A stretch of DNA of 64,000 nucleotides, taken from assembly GCF_027943255.1 (NCBI RefSeq), contig NC_072895.1:28308001-28372000 (forward strand), in the 5' to 3' direction. Below the pieces are notes generated by a model. It saw only the letters and a program-made list of their open reading frames with translations, ran no database searches and was not told the DNA's origin. Position 1 is the stretch's first letter. Every line of letters begins with the position of its first letter. Below, piece after piece: positions 34,610-47,200 of the stretch. A program made the position numbers and the translations under genes. The stretch comes from Anastrepha obliqua. Taxonomy: Eukaryota; Arthropoda; Insecta; Diptera; Tephritidae.

Positions 34610-35360
34610 TTGGACAAGACCGCGGGCTACTAAGACTCACGGGCTATAAAACTGCGAAGCCCAAATTTTTTCGAAAAATTCTGACTAAAAAGTGTGATAT
34701 TTTTATGGATAATTTCGAAAATCGCGTTCTTGTGCAGAAAATAGACAACATCGGAAAAAAATTATAATTTTTTTTTTCAAAAACCACGCGGGTTTTCAGC
34801 CACTGGACGAGACCGTTACGGGGCACTAAAGTTCACGGGCTATCAAACTGCGTACCTGAATTTTTTTCTAAAAATCCTTATAAATAAACGAGAAATTTGT
34901 ATGGAGAACTTAGAAAATCGCGTTCTTGTGCAGAAAATAGACAACATCGCAGCAAAAAAAAAAAAGTTTTATTAGTTTTCAAAATCAAGCGACTTTTCAG
35001 TTATATCAGACTTGCGCTTTATTGTACTTAAATTCACGGACAATAAAAATACGTACCCGACATATTTTTTTTTAAGTCGGAAGCCCGTTTAAAATTTTTA
35101 GTGTAGAAAAAGTGCAAGGCCGCCAATGGCTCCTAAAATTCAAGGGCCGTAAAACTGCGTACTCGATTTTTTTTTAATTCTTATAAAAAGTGAGAAATTT
35201 TTATGGATAAAAAAAGTTTTTTTTTTTTCAAAATCAAGTGACTTTTCAGCGACTTCAAACTTGCGCTTTATTACACCAAAACTCCGCGGGCTATAAAAAT
35301 GCGTACCCGACAAATTTTTCTAAAAATTCTGATTGAAAAGTGAGAAATTTTTATGGAAAT
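34610..35360. repeat. ~190 bp satellite-like tandem repeat, four to five units
   Basis: Units open with GGGCTATAAAACTGCG or diverged forms near 34641, 34838, 35035, 35146 and 35289. They carry GAGAAATTTTTATGGA, AAAATCGCGTTCTTGTGCAG and ATAGACAACATCG, then CAAAATCAAGCGACTTTTCAG. The first two units are the most complete; later ones are shortened. Confidence 0.8.
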
Positions 35361-35438
35361 TAAAAAAAACCTTAATGTAATTAAAAAGAATTTTAGTTTA
35401 ATTATTTTTTTTTAATTTCCATAAAAATTTCTCACTTT
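35337..35438. repeat. Perfect 33 bp inverted repeat (hairpin)
   Basis: The arm at 35337-35369 (AAAGTGAGAAATTTTTATGG... into an A run) is exactly complementary to 35406-35438, with a 36 bp loop. The left arm is the end of the last satellite unit, so the right arm is an inverted copy of it. It marks the right edge of the satellite. Confidence 0.9.
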
Positions 35439-37387
35439 AAAAATAATTTAATTTAAACAAATTTTAATATACATTTTTTTTTTCTTTTAATTTTAAATTG
35501 AAAAAAAAAAACAATCCAAATTCTGAAACTTGAATTTATATGGTTTTTGTGAGGAAATGAACTGGATATATTTTTATTAAAAAAATTATTAAAATTAAAT
35601 AAGAAGCAAAAAAATTCTCTAAATTGTCACACGGGATTAGTGAGAATACGAAAAATAAAATCTGCTTTGTGACAAGCGCAGCTCTCTGGTCAGTTGCAAA
35701 TGTAACATTCAAACAAAATCTGGCTAAGGCGCGAAACTCAAATATGGGAATACCAAATTAAACGAGTTCATCAGTTAAGTGTTGCCATTCATGTCAGTTG
35801 AATGCATTAATGACCGACTAATTGACGCATTGAATGAATGGAGCGATTAATGAATGAATGAATGCATTGACTAACCATAGTTGTAATCCAGTTTGCTGCC
35901 TTATTGTGTTACGACACAAAGAAGGAACCTTTATTTGTTAGACGTGTGTAGAAATGAGTGCGAGGCGTCTTGCAACAAACCGACGCAGTCTCCACGACTG
36001 CACAGGCAATCTTTGCCTGATGGCCAATTGGGAAGAGTTAAGCCTAAATTTGGTTACTTCTAAACTACTTTTGACAATCAAGGAGGGAGAGGGGGTGTAT
36101 ACATATATTATGTGTGTGTGCGTGTATGTGTGCGTTTATGGTAGTATGCAACATATTGCCACAATAAAAGAAAATGAAATTGAAACGAAAAATGAAAATG
36201 AAAATGATTGCGCCAAGCGATGATAAATGCAACAGAAAAATGTTTCATGCGCATGCGTGATGTAAGATAAAATGAAGATTAGGTTCAAGTTTGCAGTTTT
36301 TTGTTTTATAAAGAAAAAACAATAAATTAGAATATTACAAGTACAACTTTCATATATATTAATCAATGTATATACGTACATACGTAAGTAAACTGAAAGT
36401 TAAAAAAATTTACAAAAATGTTCTTACTTGACTACATTAATAGTAATTATTCTAGATTAAATATTTCGAAAAAAAAAATAGATTTTTATAAAAGAAAAAA
36501 ATAAATAAATAATGAATTTTTTGTACATTTGAATGATGGGCGAAGTAAGAGAGACATTGTAGAAAATCTATCAAAATTCTAAGTGCACAATTAAGTGGCT
36601 CTCATAAGCGGTCTTCGTGAAGACTAAACTGGCATACGTCTGCCATCATCACTGAGGAAAACCACTGCAGAGTTCCACAAGCTGAGTCGCTAGCCACAGG
36701 AGCGCCAGCTTTGGAGCTCAAAAATTGCCTTATATTTAACACAATTTAACCGACAGACAATTTTTTATTTTACAAATTTTTTTTTTGTTTGGGACGGGGA
36801 GGCTAAAAATGTCAGAAATGTCAGTTTGAATGAGCCCGTCCCAGCATTGATATGCGGCGCATGACCCTACTAAAAGATATCTCCGCTCTTCGTTTGACTT
36901 CCACACCGTGACCGCATTTGCACTACATCGAGGGTGGAGCCACAAAATAAACCTGCGTCTAGGCTCTCTACCTACGCCAAATGGAGGTTATACGTCACTA
37001 ATGGAGACGCCATTATTTTCCTTGCGAAGCAGATGGAACTTGCTCGCCTTTCTTCGTCCTGCTGGCGTATCGTACGCAAAATTCGCTCGACAAATTTCCA
37101 TGCATCATCCCTGCTTTGAATTGAATGCCTTCCAACGATCACGGCTCTTCTCGGCACGTTCTCTTGTGAACCTTGGACCGTAAAAGAGCTACCATTAGAT
37201 CTCCGCAAACCAAAGTATCATTTCATAGTTCGCTTTTGAATTCTTCAACATTCTGAACTGGTTAGCCACGCGATGTGGTGCTTTGCTCCCTGAAGCGTTG
37301 CTAAAAACTCCACTGTGGACTCCATAGGCATCCACTAACTTGTGGCAACTACTGTCTAATGGTAATAAGGGGTAACTTTCGATACGT
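35439..37387. other. brp intron 1, unannotated
   Basis: Contains a GAATGAATGAATG run near 35836-35862 and a TG-rich run near 36108-36130. The block at about 36880-37240 has balanced base composition and looks like old mobile DNA, but I find no protein motif in it. Confidence 0.5.
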
Positions 37388-38185
37388 CAGCTGGAATAAC
37401 TACAAAGTAGAGGGTGTGGAACACCATTTTTGCCACTGTACTGCATATTTGCAAAAGATCTTCTTTGAATAACCAGCCAGAGAAATAATTTATAATATCT
37501 CTGCCCACTGAATTAGTGCTTTTTGGAGCCTCACTCTGTTTTTGGTATTCCCAACTCTGCAGATGTGCTGCCCGCATCAGCTTAAGTCTAGCCTGCCCAG
37601 TGCTGCTGGGCACATACCATCAGTGAGATTCACGATTTCTTTCCTTAACCCACATTTCATGCATCTTTAATCCCTTCAGCGAGTCAATTTCAAAATGTGG
37701 CTCACAGTCCTATCCGACTTCAACAGTCCTCTCTTTGAAACATTAGTGAGCTTGCAATACTAAGATTTATGTACCGATGGAGAAACCGTCTAGTTGTGCG
37801 GATGACTTATCTGCTTTCGTTTGCTTAATGAGGCACATTTAAACTGCGTGTTCTTGTGATGCCGCAGGGAGTTGCAATTACCTCCAAACCCATTTAGGTT
37901 CAAAATCAATTTCGTCAGATTTCTGATGTTCGTGGATCTAAAATCTTTAAGTTCCTTAAAGAAGTCGCGACTGAGATTTCGAATCCATTACCTAGTTAAC
38001 TTCTACAGCAGTCATTTCAAGAAACGCTCAAGCGTGTAGGTCAAGCAAGCAATACCCTGTAGAGAGCGAGAATGTAAGGCATCTGCCCGGTTTGCCGAAA
38101 CTGGGTAGAGATTTTATGGGCTTCGCATATATTTTCGGTCAAGCTTTGCAGATTAGATCTGCCGCAGTAAAGTTCCTTAAACCTT
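37388..38185 (+). repeat. Uncharacterised dispersed repeat F, copy 1
   Basis: It matches 50705-51406 along its whole length in the same orientation. Shared words include ACTACAAAGTAGAGGGTGTG, CATATTTGCAAAAGA, CCCACATTTCATGC, GAAACATTAGTGAGCTTGCA and CCGGTTTGCCGAAACTG. Both copies run straight into a family D 3' tail. No convincing protein is readable on either strand. This copy holds about 100 bp near 37900-38040 that copy 2 lacks. Confidence 0.8.
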
Positions 38186-38730
38186 GACAAAATCCGATGA
38201 AGCGTCCCCAGGAGTTTTTAAGAGAAAGGTTCTGCGAAGATTATTGGACCTTTACACATTGGCGACGGCGAATATCGCAGGCGATGGAACAATGGGCTGT
38301 ATGAGCTTCACGACGACATAGACATAGCATGGCGAATAAAGATCCAGTGGCCACGTTGGCTAAGTCATGTCGACCGAATGGGTACAAACATTCCGACTTT
38401 GAAAGTATTCAATGCGGTACCGGTTGACGGTAGCAGAGGAAGAAAGATGAGGTGGTGCGTTAGAAAGATTAGGTGGAAAACGACTTGGGTTCACTAGGTG
38501 TGTGGATGCAAACGGTCCGGCTCTGAAAGTATTCGATGCGATACCAGCTGGTGGTGGCAGAGGAAGAGGAAGATCTCCTCTGCGTTGGAAGGATCAGGTG
38601 GAGAAGGACTTGTCTTCACTTGGAGTGTCCAACTGGCGCCGATTAGCACGAGGAAGGAACGACTGGGGGGTTTTGTTAAACTCAGCCAAAATCTCTTAAG
38701 CTTTTATCGCACCATTCAAGAAGAAGTAGA
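38186..38730 (+). mobile_element. RTE-like family D 3' tail, partly duplicated (copies 3 and 4)
   Basis: It begins GACAAAATCCGATGAAGCG and follows the family D tail to about 38490. It then repeats the last part (AACGGTCCGGCTCTGAAAGT...) from 38507 to 38730, a duplication of about 120 bp. The two halves differ at many sites, so they may come from two different copies. It ends in AAGAAGAAGTAGAAGG, the usual purine-rich terminus. Confidence 0.75.
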
Positions 38731-39149
38731 AGGCACTGCGACCACCAATGTGGTTTATTGTGTTAGACCGCGAACCTGCAATTGACTAAAATGTTCCACA
38801 TAGTATTGAGTGAGAGTTCGTAAGCCCGCTTTATCCAGGTTTAAGAATGTACTTGATGCTCTTTAGGTTTTTAAATTATTGAGCTCGCCGCTGCCTTTGA
38901 CTCCCCACACAATTTTGTATGAATTTCCTGTTTTCACAGACCTGTCGTTCTTTAATAAATTCTTTCACATGGGCCTTGGTGAGCTTACAAAAAGATTCCG
39001 ATCTATTTTAGTTCGTTTGTTTAGCCTTCATCTATTTCTTCACCTTATATGTATGTATTTGTGTCGTGGGTCAGCTATTCTGCGTCTTATATGTACTGCT
39101 TCTTATATGAAAGCATAAACCCTTTTATTTACAATTTGTAAGTTTCGTT
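38731..39149. other. brp intron 1, unannotated
   Basis: No exon or element is recognised. Confidence 0.45.
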
Positions 39150-39785
39150 GTTCACTCGACAAGATTTATCCATCGTACACGGTTCTTAGCTGTTGTTTTC
39201 GCGCCATCCCATGTCATGTCGGCATATGCTGGCTTGCGCAACATCGACCTTCGCCAAGTATTCTTTGGCCGACCGGGAGCTCTACTCCCTTGCGGATTCC
39301 AGTCCGTGGTCGTTCTCGTAATGCTATCTGGTTGTTTTCTAAGCCTGTGACCTATCCATTGCCACTTTCTGCATTTTGCTTGTCATAGGATAGGTTCCTC
39401 ATTCGTTGATCTCCACAGCGCGTCGTTCGTTCTTGATGGTGTTCGGCCAGAATAAACTGCAGATGGTGCAGAGGTATTTGTAGCCGAAAGATTGAAGCGT
39501 CTTTGGGATGGTGTGGGAAACCAGCCATGTTTTACATCTGTAGGACACTACTGACTTCCCATATGAGTTGAATATTCGTAGTTAAGAGCGTCTGCAGATT
39601 TGCGAACTCGTCGATACTGTAAGAATTCGCCCGCATCCACCCTTGCTTTGTTTAGCCTGCAGTTGTGATCTTCATCTGCTCCGCCTTCTGCCGTGAAAAT
39701 GCAGCCGAGTTAGTAGAAGCTTTGGACAAATTTCACCGGACACACGTCAACTATTATATATCTTGCCTTACTATTTTGAGATTTC
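39150..39785 (-). mobile_element. RTE-clade LINE 3' remnant
   Basis: Minus-strand frames read SYRCKTWLVSHTIPKTLQ, then NTIKNE and KCRKWQWIGHRLRKQPDSI, then WNPQGSRAPGRPKNTWRRSM. The WxWIGHxLRK and GRPxxTWRR motifs are typical of the C-terminus of RTE elements. Frameshifts split it. Nothing upstream of the post-RT region is preserved. Confidence 0.75.
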
Positions 39786-40109
39786 GCTAAAAGCTAATTC
39801 GTCCCCTCGTCGCATTCCATAGGTCTCTAATGTTGCCGATTCCCAACCTTTGTCTAATAATACGCGGCCATGACATTTGTTTCCTGTCTATGCCTACGTC
39901 TACCTTCAATTTTTTCTTCCAGGATGAGTTGAAGCGGTCTGCATTTTTGATTACAAAAAATATGCCCCAGATAGGCAGTCTCTTCCCTTTATTGTCGCAT
40001 GGAGTTGTCTGCCTTGGTGCATTCGACGAAGAACCTCACAGTTAAAAATGTGATCAGTGCATGAGATTTTCAGTAAGCGGCACATTTCGAAGAAGTCTAG
40101 CCTGTTTTT
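39786..40109. other. brp intron 1, unannotated
   Basis: No gene or element is recognised. Confidence 0.4.
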
Positions 40110-40320
40110 TTAAGGAGAAAAAGTGCTATCAGTTTCGTTTTGTAGACAAAAGCTTTGTAAGTTATCGAATGAGGCTCTTGCCACCATAACTGACACCTCT
40201 GCCAAAGGTTCTGATGGATCAACTTCATCTTCATCGTTGCTCTTTTCATTCTTATCTGTCGCAGATAAAATTTCGCCATTGGTTAGTGATCCTGAGACAG
40301 CAACATCTTCATCCCCCGCT
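40110..40320 (-). pseudogene. Possible Tigger/pogo transposase C-terminus
   Basis: The minus frame ends with an acidic stretch, DKNEKSNDEDEVDPSEPLAE, then MVARASFDNLQSFCLQNE and a stop. An acidic linker followed by a short helical block with LxxFCLQ is common at the end of pogo/Tigger DDE proteins. No catalytic part is present and the open frame runs on into the next element as noncoding sequence. Family assignment is tentative. Confidence 0.3.
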
Positions 40321-40334
40321 TGAACATAGTCAGA

Positions 40335-41085
40335 AAAAAAAGTAAAACTCGAACATTTTTGGGTCATCGTGAAGCGCCTTGTCGGACCGCAATACAGATA
40401 TTGGTGAAAAAACTCGAGCTGTTGGGACAAGTTAGTGATGTGAAGAATAAAAACTCGTGCACGTCGCTCAAGAACAGCCGAAAATAGTGCTGTTGAAGCC
40501 GAAAGTGTTGAGGAAACCCCAAGTTTGTCCATTCCTCGTCATTCTTTGGAATTAGGCATCCCACAAACGTTATTACACCGTATTTTGCATAAAGATTTGG
40601 GTTTTAAGGTTTACAAAGTCCGGTTAACACAAGAACTCCAGCCGGCCGATCATCAACAATGTCGTGTGTTTGCTGATTGGGTCGTTGAAATGCATGAAAA
40701 TGATCCGGAATCCCATCGAAAAATCATCTGGAAAGATAAGGCCCATTTCCACCTCGGTGTCTTCGTCAGCAAGCAAAATTGTCGGATCCGGAGCTCAGAA
40801 AATCCAAAAGTTATTGTTGAAAAGCCTCTCTATCCTCAACGTGTGACTGTTTGGTGCGGTTTATGGTCCGGCGGAGTCATTGGTCCTTTTTCGAAAATGA
40901 AGCTGGAGCAACAGTTACGGTGAATGGATTGCGCTATCGAGAGATGATTAGCGATTTTTTATGGCCGTAATTGGATGGTATTGATCTGGACAACGTTTAT
41001 TTTCCACAAGACGGCGCTACGTGTCACACAAGCAACGAAACCATTGAGCTTTTACGGGAATAACACCTCTTATTTCGAAAACCCT
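40335..41085 (+). pseudogene. DD41D mariner-like transposase remnant
   Basis: The plus strand reads FLGHREAPCRTAIQILVKKL, then (after a shift) SIPRHSLELGIPQTLLHRIL, the linker, IIWKDKAHFHLG with the first catalytic D, RVTVWCGLWSGGVIGPF and, shifted again, FPQDGATCHTSNETIELL with the second catalytic D. The third block is missing. It keeps the DNA-binding domain that the 23.1 kb copy lost, so the two are complementary fragments of one family. TIRs were not found. Confidence 0.8.
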
Positions 41086-42954
41086 TTGTATCAGCATTTA
41101 CTGTGACTTGAAAAAAAATATAAAGCCCAAGCGAGGAATAAAAATTGCGTTCTCAAACCTTTTTGGGTAAAATTTGGACAGATATTTACAAAGACATTTT
41201 TCTTTGAAAATTTTAAACAATTTCACTCTCCACTTTGCCATCAGTCAAATATGCGATTCAGTACCAAAAAATTAAATAGAAAAATAGAAAAAAAACTGTA
41301 CTATAATAATAATCAACTCTATATAACTTTAGTTTCTTGTTTTTAATATTTTGAAAACTGTTGTCGTGCAATTAGCCTCACTCAGTGGCGCAAAAATATT
41401 TGCATTTTCTGAGTTGAACAAATTTTAAATTCCGTTTTCCTGCAAACAACTGCACATGCCAATTCCATGTGTTCCCTGCTGCACACACACAACTACGAAT
41501 ATACAAATTGTCGTCATTTATTTATGAGTTAATAAAAATTTTCAATATAAATATGTACATATATTTTCACGCTCATATATTTTCAGGCACACCACGCGGA
41601 GAGGTCAAATGTCAACGCACACACATACACACATATTAATTACAAATATTCTTTTTATGCCTTTACCAAATACTGCATTCGTATTGATTTATTGGCCTTT
41701 TGTAAAAATCCTGATAACGCATAAATGCAAACAACGTGGCTTAAATGCGCGTGTGTGCGTGTGCATGTGTGCGTATGCGAGTGCATGGCAAATATATGAG
41801 AGTAAACATTTGATACATTGCAATTCTTAATTTAGATGCTCAATAAAAGTTTTCAATCCAATTCACTACCAATTCTCTTTTTCATACATCACTGCACGAG
41901 AACAGAAGGGAAGTACTTACATACATACATACTTAGATACCTATGTAAATATTGATCAATAGTATTGCAAATAAGAGACCTATACAAGGGACCTTATGCT
42001 GCACCTGGGACCTAAGGAAATATATACTTATATACATAATCACACTGTGATCCGGATGATCCGTGTTTGCACCAAAGGGACTGGGCGGATGGATTTGAAT
42101 GGCCGCTTTCTTTCAGAGAAGTCCCAGCACAGTGAAGCAGCCATTTTATGGGTGAATAATGAAAGGACTATATGGACTGCATGGCCCCGCTTTTTAAAGG
42201 GGCAAGAAGTTTAAGATTACTATCGAAAAAGAAGGATGGCGTAAGGCCTTTGGCTCCAAACGTAATTCATTTAACTTTTATGCGAACGGTGCTAAAGTGG
42301 CTAGTGGAGTAGGCACTTTGATTGGGGTACACTGTCCAGAGTTAGTAAGAAGTTGACTGCCAGTCTATGGAAACTAAAATAGCAAATAGGCAGTCCGCCT
42401 TAAGATATGCAACATTTTTTTCTGCTTTCATAGGAATATATGTTGCGAATGCGCAAATCTTTCTGCCCTGCTAAATGTTGGATATAATTTTTAATGATTC
42501 AGGAAAGGGTCATAAGGCATAAATCCCTGGCCATAAGTAGCAAATAGCCTTGCAAAAAAGTAATAAAATAAAATATTTCTCTTGAGAAATAAAGGAACCA
42601 CCAAGAAATGCGTATTTTTACAACTTAGTTGTTTGTTTTTCTTTTTGTTTTTTGACATAAAAAGCTAATGTAAAATGCTCTGTTCTCGAAATTCAAAGTT
42701 TATTTGGCAAAGATTTTTTCTTGTCATATTTCCCTTGCATCCTTTTGGTGCAAAAATGTAGCTCAAAGATAGCCAGTGAAAGTTTATCTCTAAGTTTTTG
42801 TTGAACTGTTTTCAAATTCCGTCATGGAGTTCTCTATAGTGATTGATATGGTCGCAGATACTCGTATTTCGGTAGCTGATGTCACTGAGAGCGCAGCCTA
42901 AGCTTTTAGCTCTAACAAATTAAATCATTTGGTGGTATTTATAATAGCTAAATT
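41086..42954. other. brp intron 1, unannotated
   Basis: AT-rich with (CACA)n and (GTGC)n words near 41615 and 41750. No exon, RNA gene or element is recognised. Confidence 0.55.
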
Positions 42955-43598
42955 TTCTAGTATTCCTTAATTAATTTGTTTTAGTACTAATTAGATTTTT
43001 GTTTTTAGTACTAAAACTAGCACTACTAATAATTTTAGTACTTAGGTAATAAGCTTATTTTAGTACTTCTAATTATTTTGCAGCAACCGATTAGCACACA
43101 AATGCTTTCGCTTAATTCATTTATAAGTACTAAAAAGTTTAATTAATTCGTACTTAATAATTTATAAAATCGTTTTGCTACTTAACGGTTACGTTTTTTA
43201 GTACTAGTTAAATACATATTTACGTAACTAATTTTTAATGCTTTGAGCTATTCATTTGTATTTTTAGTACTAAGAAAAAAGATTTTGTAGTACTAAGAAA
43301 AAAAATTTGAAATGATTTTAGTACTAAAATATTTTTTCAATAAAAGATTTCAAATGATTTTAGTACTTAAATCTTTTTTCTTTGGTTAAAAAAAAACATT
43401 TCAAATGATTTTAGTACTAAAATTGTTAGTTTCAACAGAAATTTAGTACTTAACAATTTTTAGTACTAAGAAAATTTATTTCAAATGATTGTAGTACTGA
43501 AAATATTTTTTCTTTATACTAAGAAAAAAGATTTTAAACGATTTTAGTACTAAAATTGTTAGTTGCAACAGAAATTTAGTACATTTGTCTAGTACTAA

Positions 43599-43707
43599 AA
43601 AAAAGATTTCAAATGATTTTAGTACTAAAACACTTTTCTCTTAGTTTAGTACTTAACTATTTTTAGAAAAAAGATTTTTAGTACTAAAATCATTTGAAAT
43701 CTTTTTT
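43599..43707. repeat. Perfect 32 bp inverted repeat
   Basis: The arm at 43599-43630 (AAAAAAGATTTCAAATGATT then TTAGTACTAAAA) is exactly complementary to 43676-43707, with a 45 bp loop. Each arm also contains the smaller TTTAGTACTAAA palindrome. Confidence 0.9.
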
Positions 43708-44282
43708 CTTGGTACTAAAAATAGTAAAATACTAAACTTCTGTCGAAACTAACAACCCACACGGTTTTTGAAATTATGTATAGCAACTTAAAGATGTGTG
43801 CACATCATTATTATGTTTTAAAAATTACTTAAAAATTTAAATTAATTAACTAAAAAAAACTTTAATTAATTTTATTTATTGTATTTATTTTTTATGCCAT
43901 TAATATTAATAATTTTTTTGCTAAAATTGATTTAATTGAAACCAAATTATTCAATTATCGTTTTAGAACTTTTAACTCATTTCTTAGTGCACCAAGATTA
44001 AGTTTTATAATAATATTTAGTACTAATATTTTTTTCATTTTATTTTAAGTACAACCAATTTTTTTTTCATGTTTTAGTACGATTTTGGTTTTAGTACTAA
44101 TATGTTTTGTTTGTGTTTTAGTACTAATATTTTTTTCTTAATGTTTTAGTACTAATACTTATTTGTTAATACTATAAATGCAAAAGGGTCATATCTGTAC
44201 TGGTTCTAAGAAAATAATTCAATTCTGTGGTGCTAAATTTTTTTATTATTAGAGAAATTAACTAAATTAAGTTTTATTAATA

Positions 44283-47200
44283 TAGTTAGTAATACAAAAA
44301 TTAATTAAGAAGTTCTAAAAAATATATCAAATTAATTAAGAAAAAAATACTGAAAATCAATTAAATAAATTAATTAGTTAATTCTAATTAAATCAAAGAA
44401 ATAATTATTTAAATTAGTGTAAATTATTTTGAACTAATTTATTAAATTAAACAAATTAATCGTCTTCTTCTTCCTTGCAGCTTCATTTAAATAAATATTT
44501 TAGTACTTATTAATCAGCTCTTTGGGGCAAATTCTTTTTATAATACTTTTTAATTAAGTTGTAAGCACACATTTTTAGCACCCTTTTACTAGTAAGATTA
44601 ATGAAGCCCCTAAGAATAAATTAGTTGTAAGAAATTAGTTTAGTTTCTAAAAAATTCTATTATTCTATTCTATTGTTTAGTTCTAAAAAATTCTATTAGC
44701 TAGAAATGAAAAATATAATAATAATTAATGACTTCAAAAAAATTTAATTAAATGATGCAGAAAAATTAATCCAAAATAAAAAGTACTAAAAATTAAATAA
44801 ACTGGCGAATGAAAATGTGCTAAAAAAATAAAAGAAATTACCTAACAAAAAAATTAATTTCATTTTTAGTTCTAAAAACTACACTAAGTTCTAATAGTCA
44901 ATCAAGAAGTACTAAAAAATGAAAGAAATTATTTAACAAAAAAATAAATTTCATTATTAGTACACTTTGATTAGTTTTTGTAGTACGTGCTCATTAATTT
45001 GCTTGGTACTCTTGTTAACTAATAAATTTTTAGTACTAGAAATTATACTAAGTTCCACAAGTAAGTCAAGTAGTACTAAAAAATGAAAAAAACTATTTAA
45101 CAAAAAAAGGAATTTCATTTTTAGTACTAAAAATTATACTTAGTTCTAATAGTCAATCAAGAAGTACTAAAAATGAACCAAATTATTTCACAAAAAAATT
45201 AATTTCATTATTAGTACACTTTGATTAACTTTTTTTAGTACATGCCCATTAATTTGTTTAGTACTCTTATTAGATATTAAATTTTTAGTACTAAAAATTA
45301 TACTAAGTTCTACAAGTGAGCCAAGAAGTACTAAAAATTTAATGAAATTATTTAACACAGAAATGAATTCCATTATAAATACTCTCTGATAAATTATTTT
45401 CAGTACTTTTCCATTAATTATTTGGTACTCTTGTTAAATAATACATTTTTGGTACTAAAAATTATACTAAGTTGTGCTAGTGAATCAAGAAGTACTAAAA
45501 ATTGTAGTTAGTAATACAAAAATTAATTAAGAAGTTCTAAAAAATATATCAAATTAATTAAGAAAAAAATACTGAAAATCAATTAAATAAATTAATTAGT
45601 TAATTCTAATTAAATCAAAGAAATAATTATTTAAATTAGTGTAAATTATTTTGAACTAATTTATTAAATTAAACAAATTAATCGTCTTCTTCTTCCTTGC
45701 AGCTTCATTTAAATAAATATTTTAGTACTTATTAATCAGCTCTTTGGGGCAAATTCTTTTTATAATACTTTTTAATTAAGTTGTAAGCACACATTTTTAG
45801 CACCCTTTTACTAGTAAGATTAATGAAGCCCCTAAGAATAAATTAGTTGTAAGAAATTAGTTTAGTTTCTAAAAAATTCTATTATTCTATTCTATTGTTT
45901 AGTTCTAAAAAATTCTATTAGCTAGAAATGAAAAATATAATAATAATTAATGACTTCAAAAAAATTTAATTAAATGATGCAGAAAAATTAATCCAAAATA
46001 AAAAGTACTAAAAATTAAATAAACTGGCGAATGAAAATGTGCTAAAAAAATAAAAGAAATTACCTAACAAAAAAATTAATTTCATTTTTAGTTCTAAAAA
46101 CTACACTAAGTTCTAATAGTCAATCAAGAAGTACTAAAAAATGAAAGAAATTATTTAACAAAAAAATAAATTTCATTATTAGTACACTTTGATTAGTTTT
46201 TGTAGTACGTGCTCATTAATTTGCTTGGTACTCTTGTTAACTAATAAATTTTTAGTACTAGAAATTATACTAAGTTCCACAAGTAAGTCAAGTAGTACTA
46301 AAAAATGAAAAAAACTATTTAACAAAAAAAGGAATTTCATTTTTAGTACTAAAAATTATACTTAGTTCTAATAGTCAATCAAGAAGTACTAAAAATGAAC
46401 CAAATTATTTCACAAAAAAATTAATTTCATTATTAGTACACTTTGATTAACTTTTTTTAGTACATGCCCATTAATTTGTTTAGTACTCTTATTAGATATT
46501 AAATTTTTAGTACTAAAAATTATACTAAGTTCTACAAGTGAGCCAAGAAGTACTAAAAATTTAATGAAATTATTTAACACAGAAATGAATTCCATTATAA
46601 ATACTCTCTGATAAATTATTTTCAGTACTTTTCCATTAATTATTTGGTACTCTTGTTAAATAATACATTTTTGGTACTAAAAATTATACTAAGTTGTGCT
46701 AGTGAATCAAGAAGTACTAAAAATTGTAGTTAGTAATACAAAAATTAATTAAGAAGTTCTAAAAAATATATCAAATTAATTAAGAAAAAAATACTGAAAA
46801 TCAATTAAATAAATTAATTAGTTAATTCTAATTAAATCAAAGAAATAATTATTTAAATTAGTGTAAATTATTTTGAACTAATTTATTAAATTAAACAAAT
46901 TAATCGTCTTCTTCTTCCTTGCAGCTTCATTTAAATAAATATTTTAGTACTTATTAATCAGCTCTTTGGGGCAAATTCTTTTTATAATACTTTTTAATTA
47001 AGTTGTAAGCACACATTTTTAGCACCCTTTTACTAGTAAGATTAATGAAGCCCCTAAGAATAAATTAGTTGTAAGAAATTAGTTTAGTTTCTAAAAAATT
47101 CTATTATTCTATTCTATTGTTTAGTTCTAAAAAATTCTATTAGCTAGAAATGAAAAATATAATAATAATTAATGACTTCAAAAAAATTTAATTAAATGAT

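Noticed and set aside
36880..37240. Possible coding exon in balanced-composition DNA
   Set aside because: Frames of 61-91 residues exist on both strands, but none has a motif or splice signals matching brp phases. Probably old mobile DNA.
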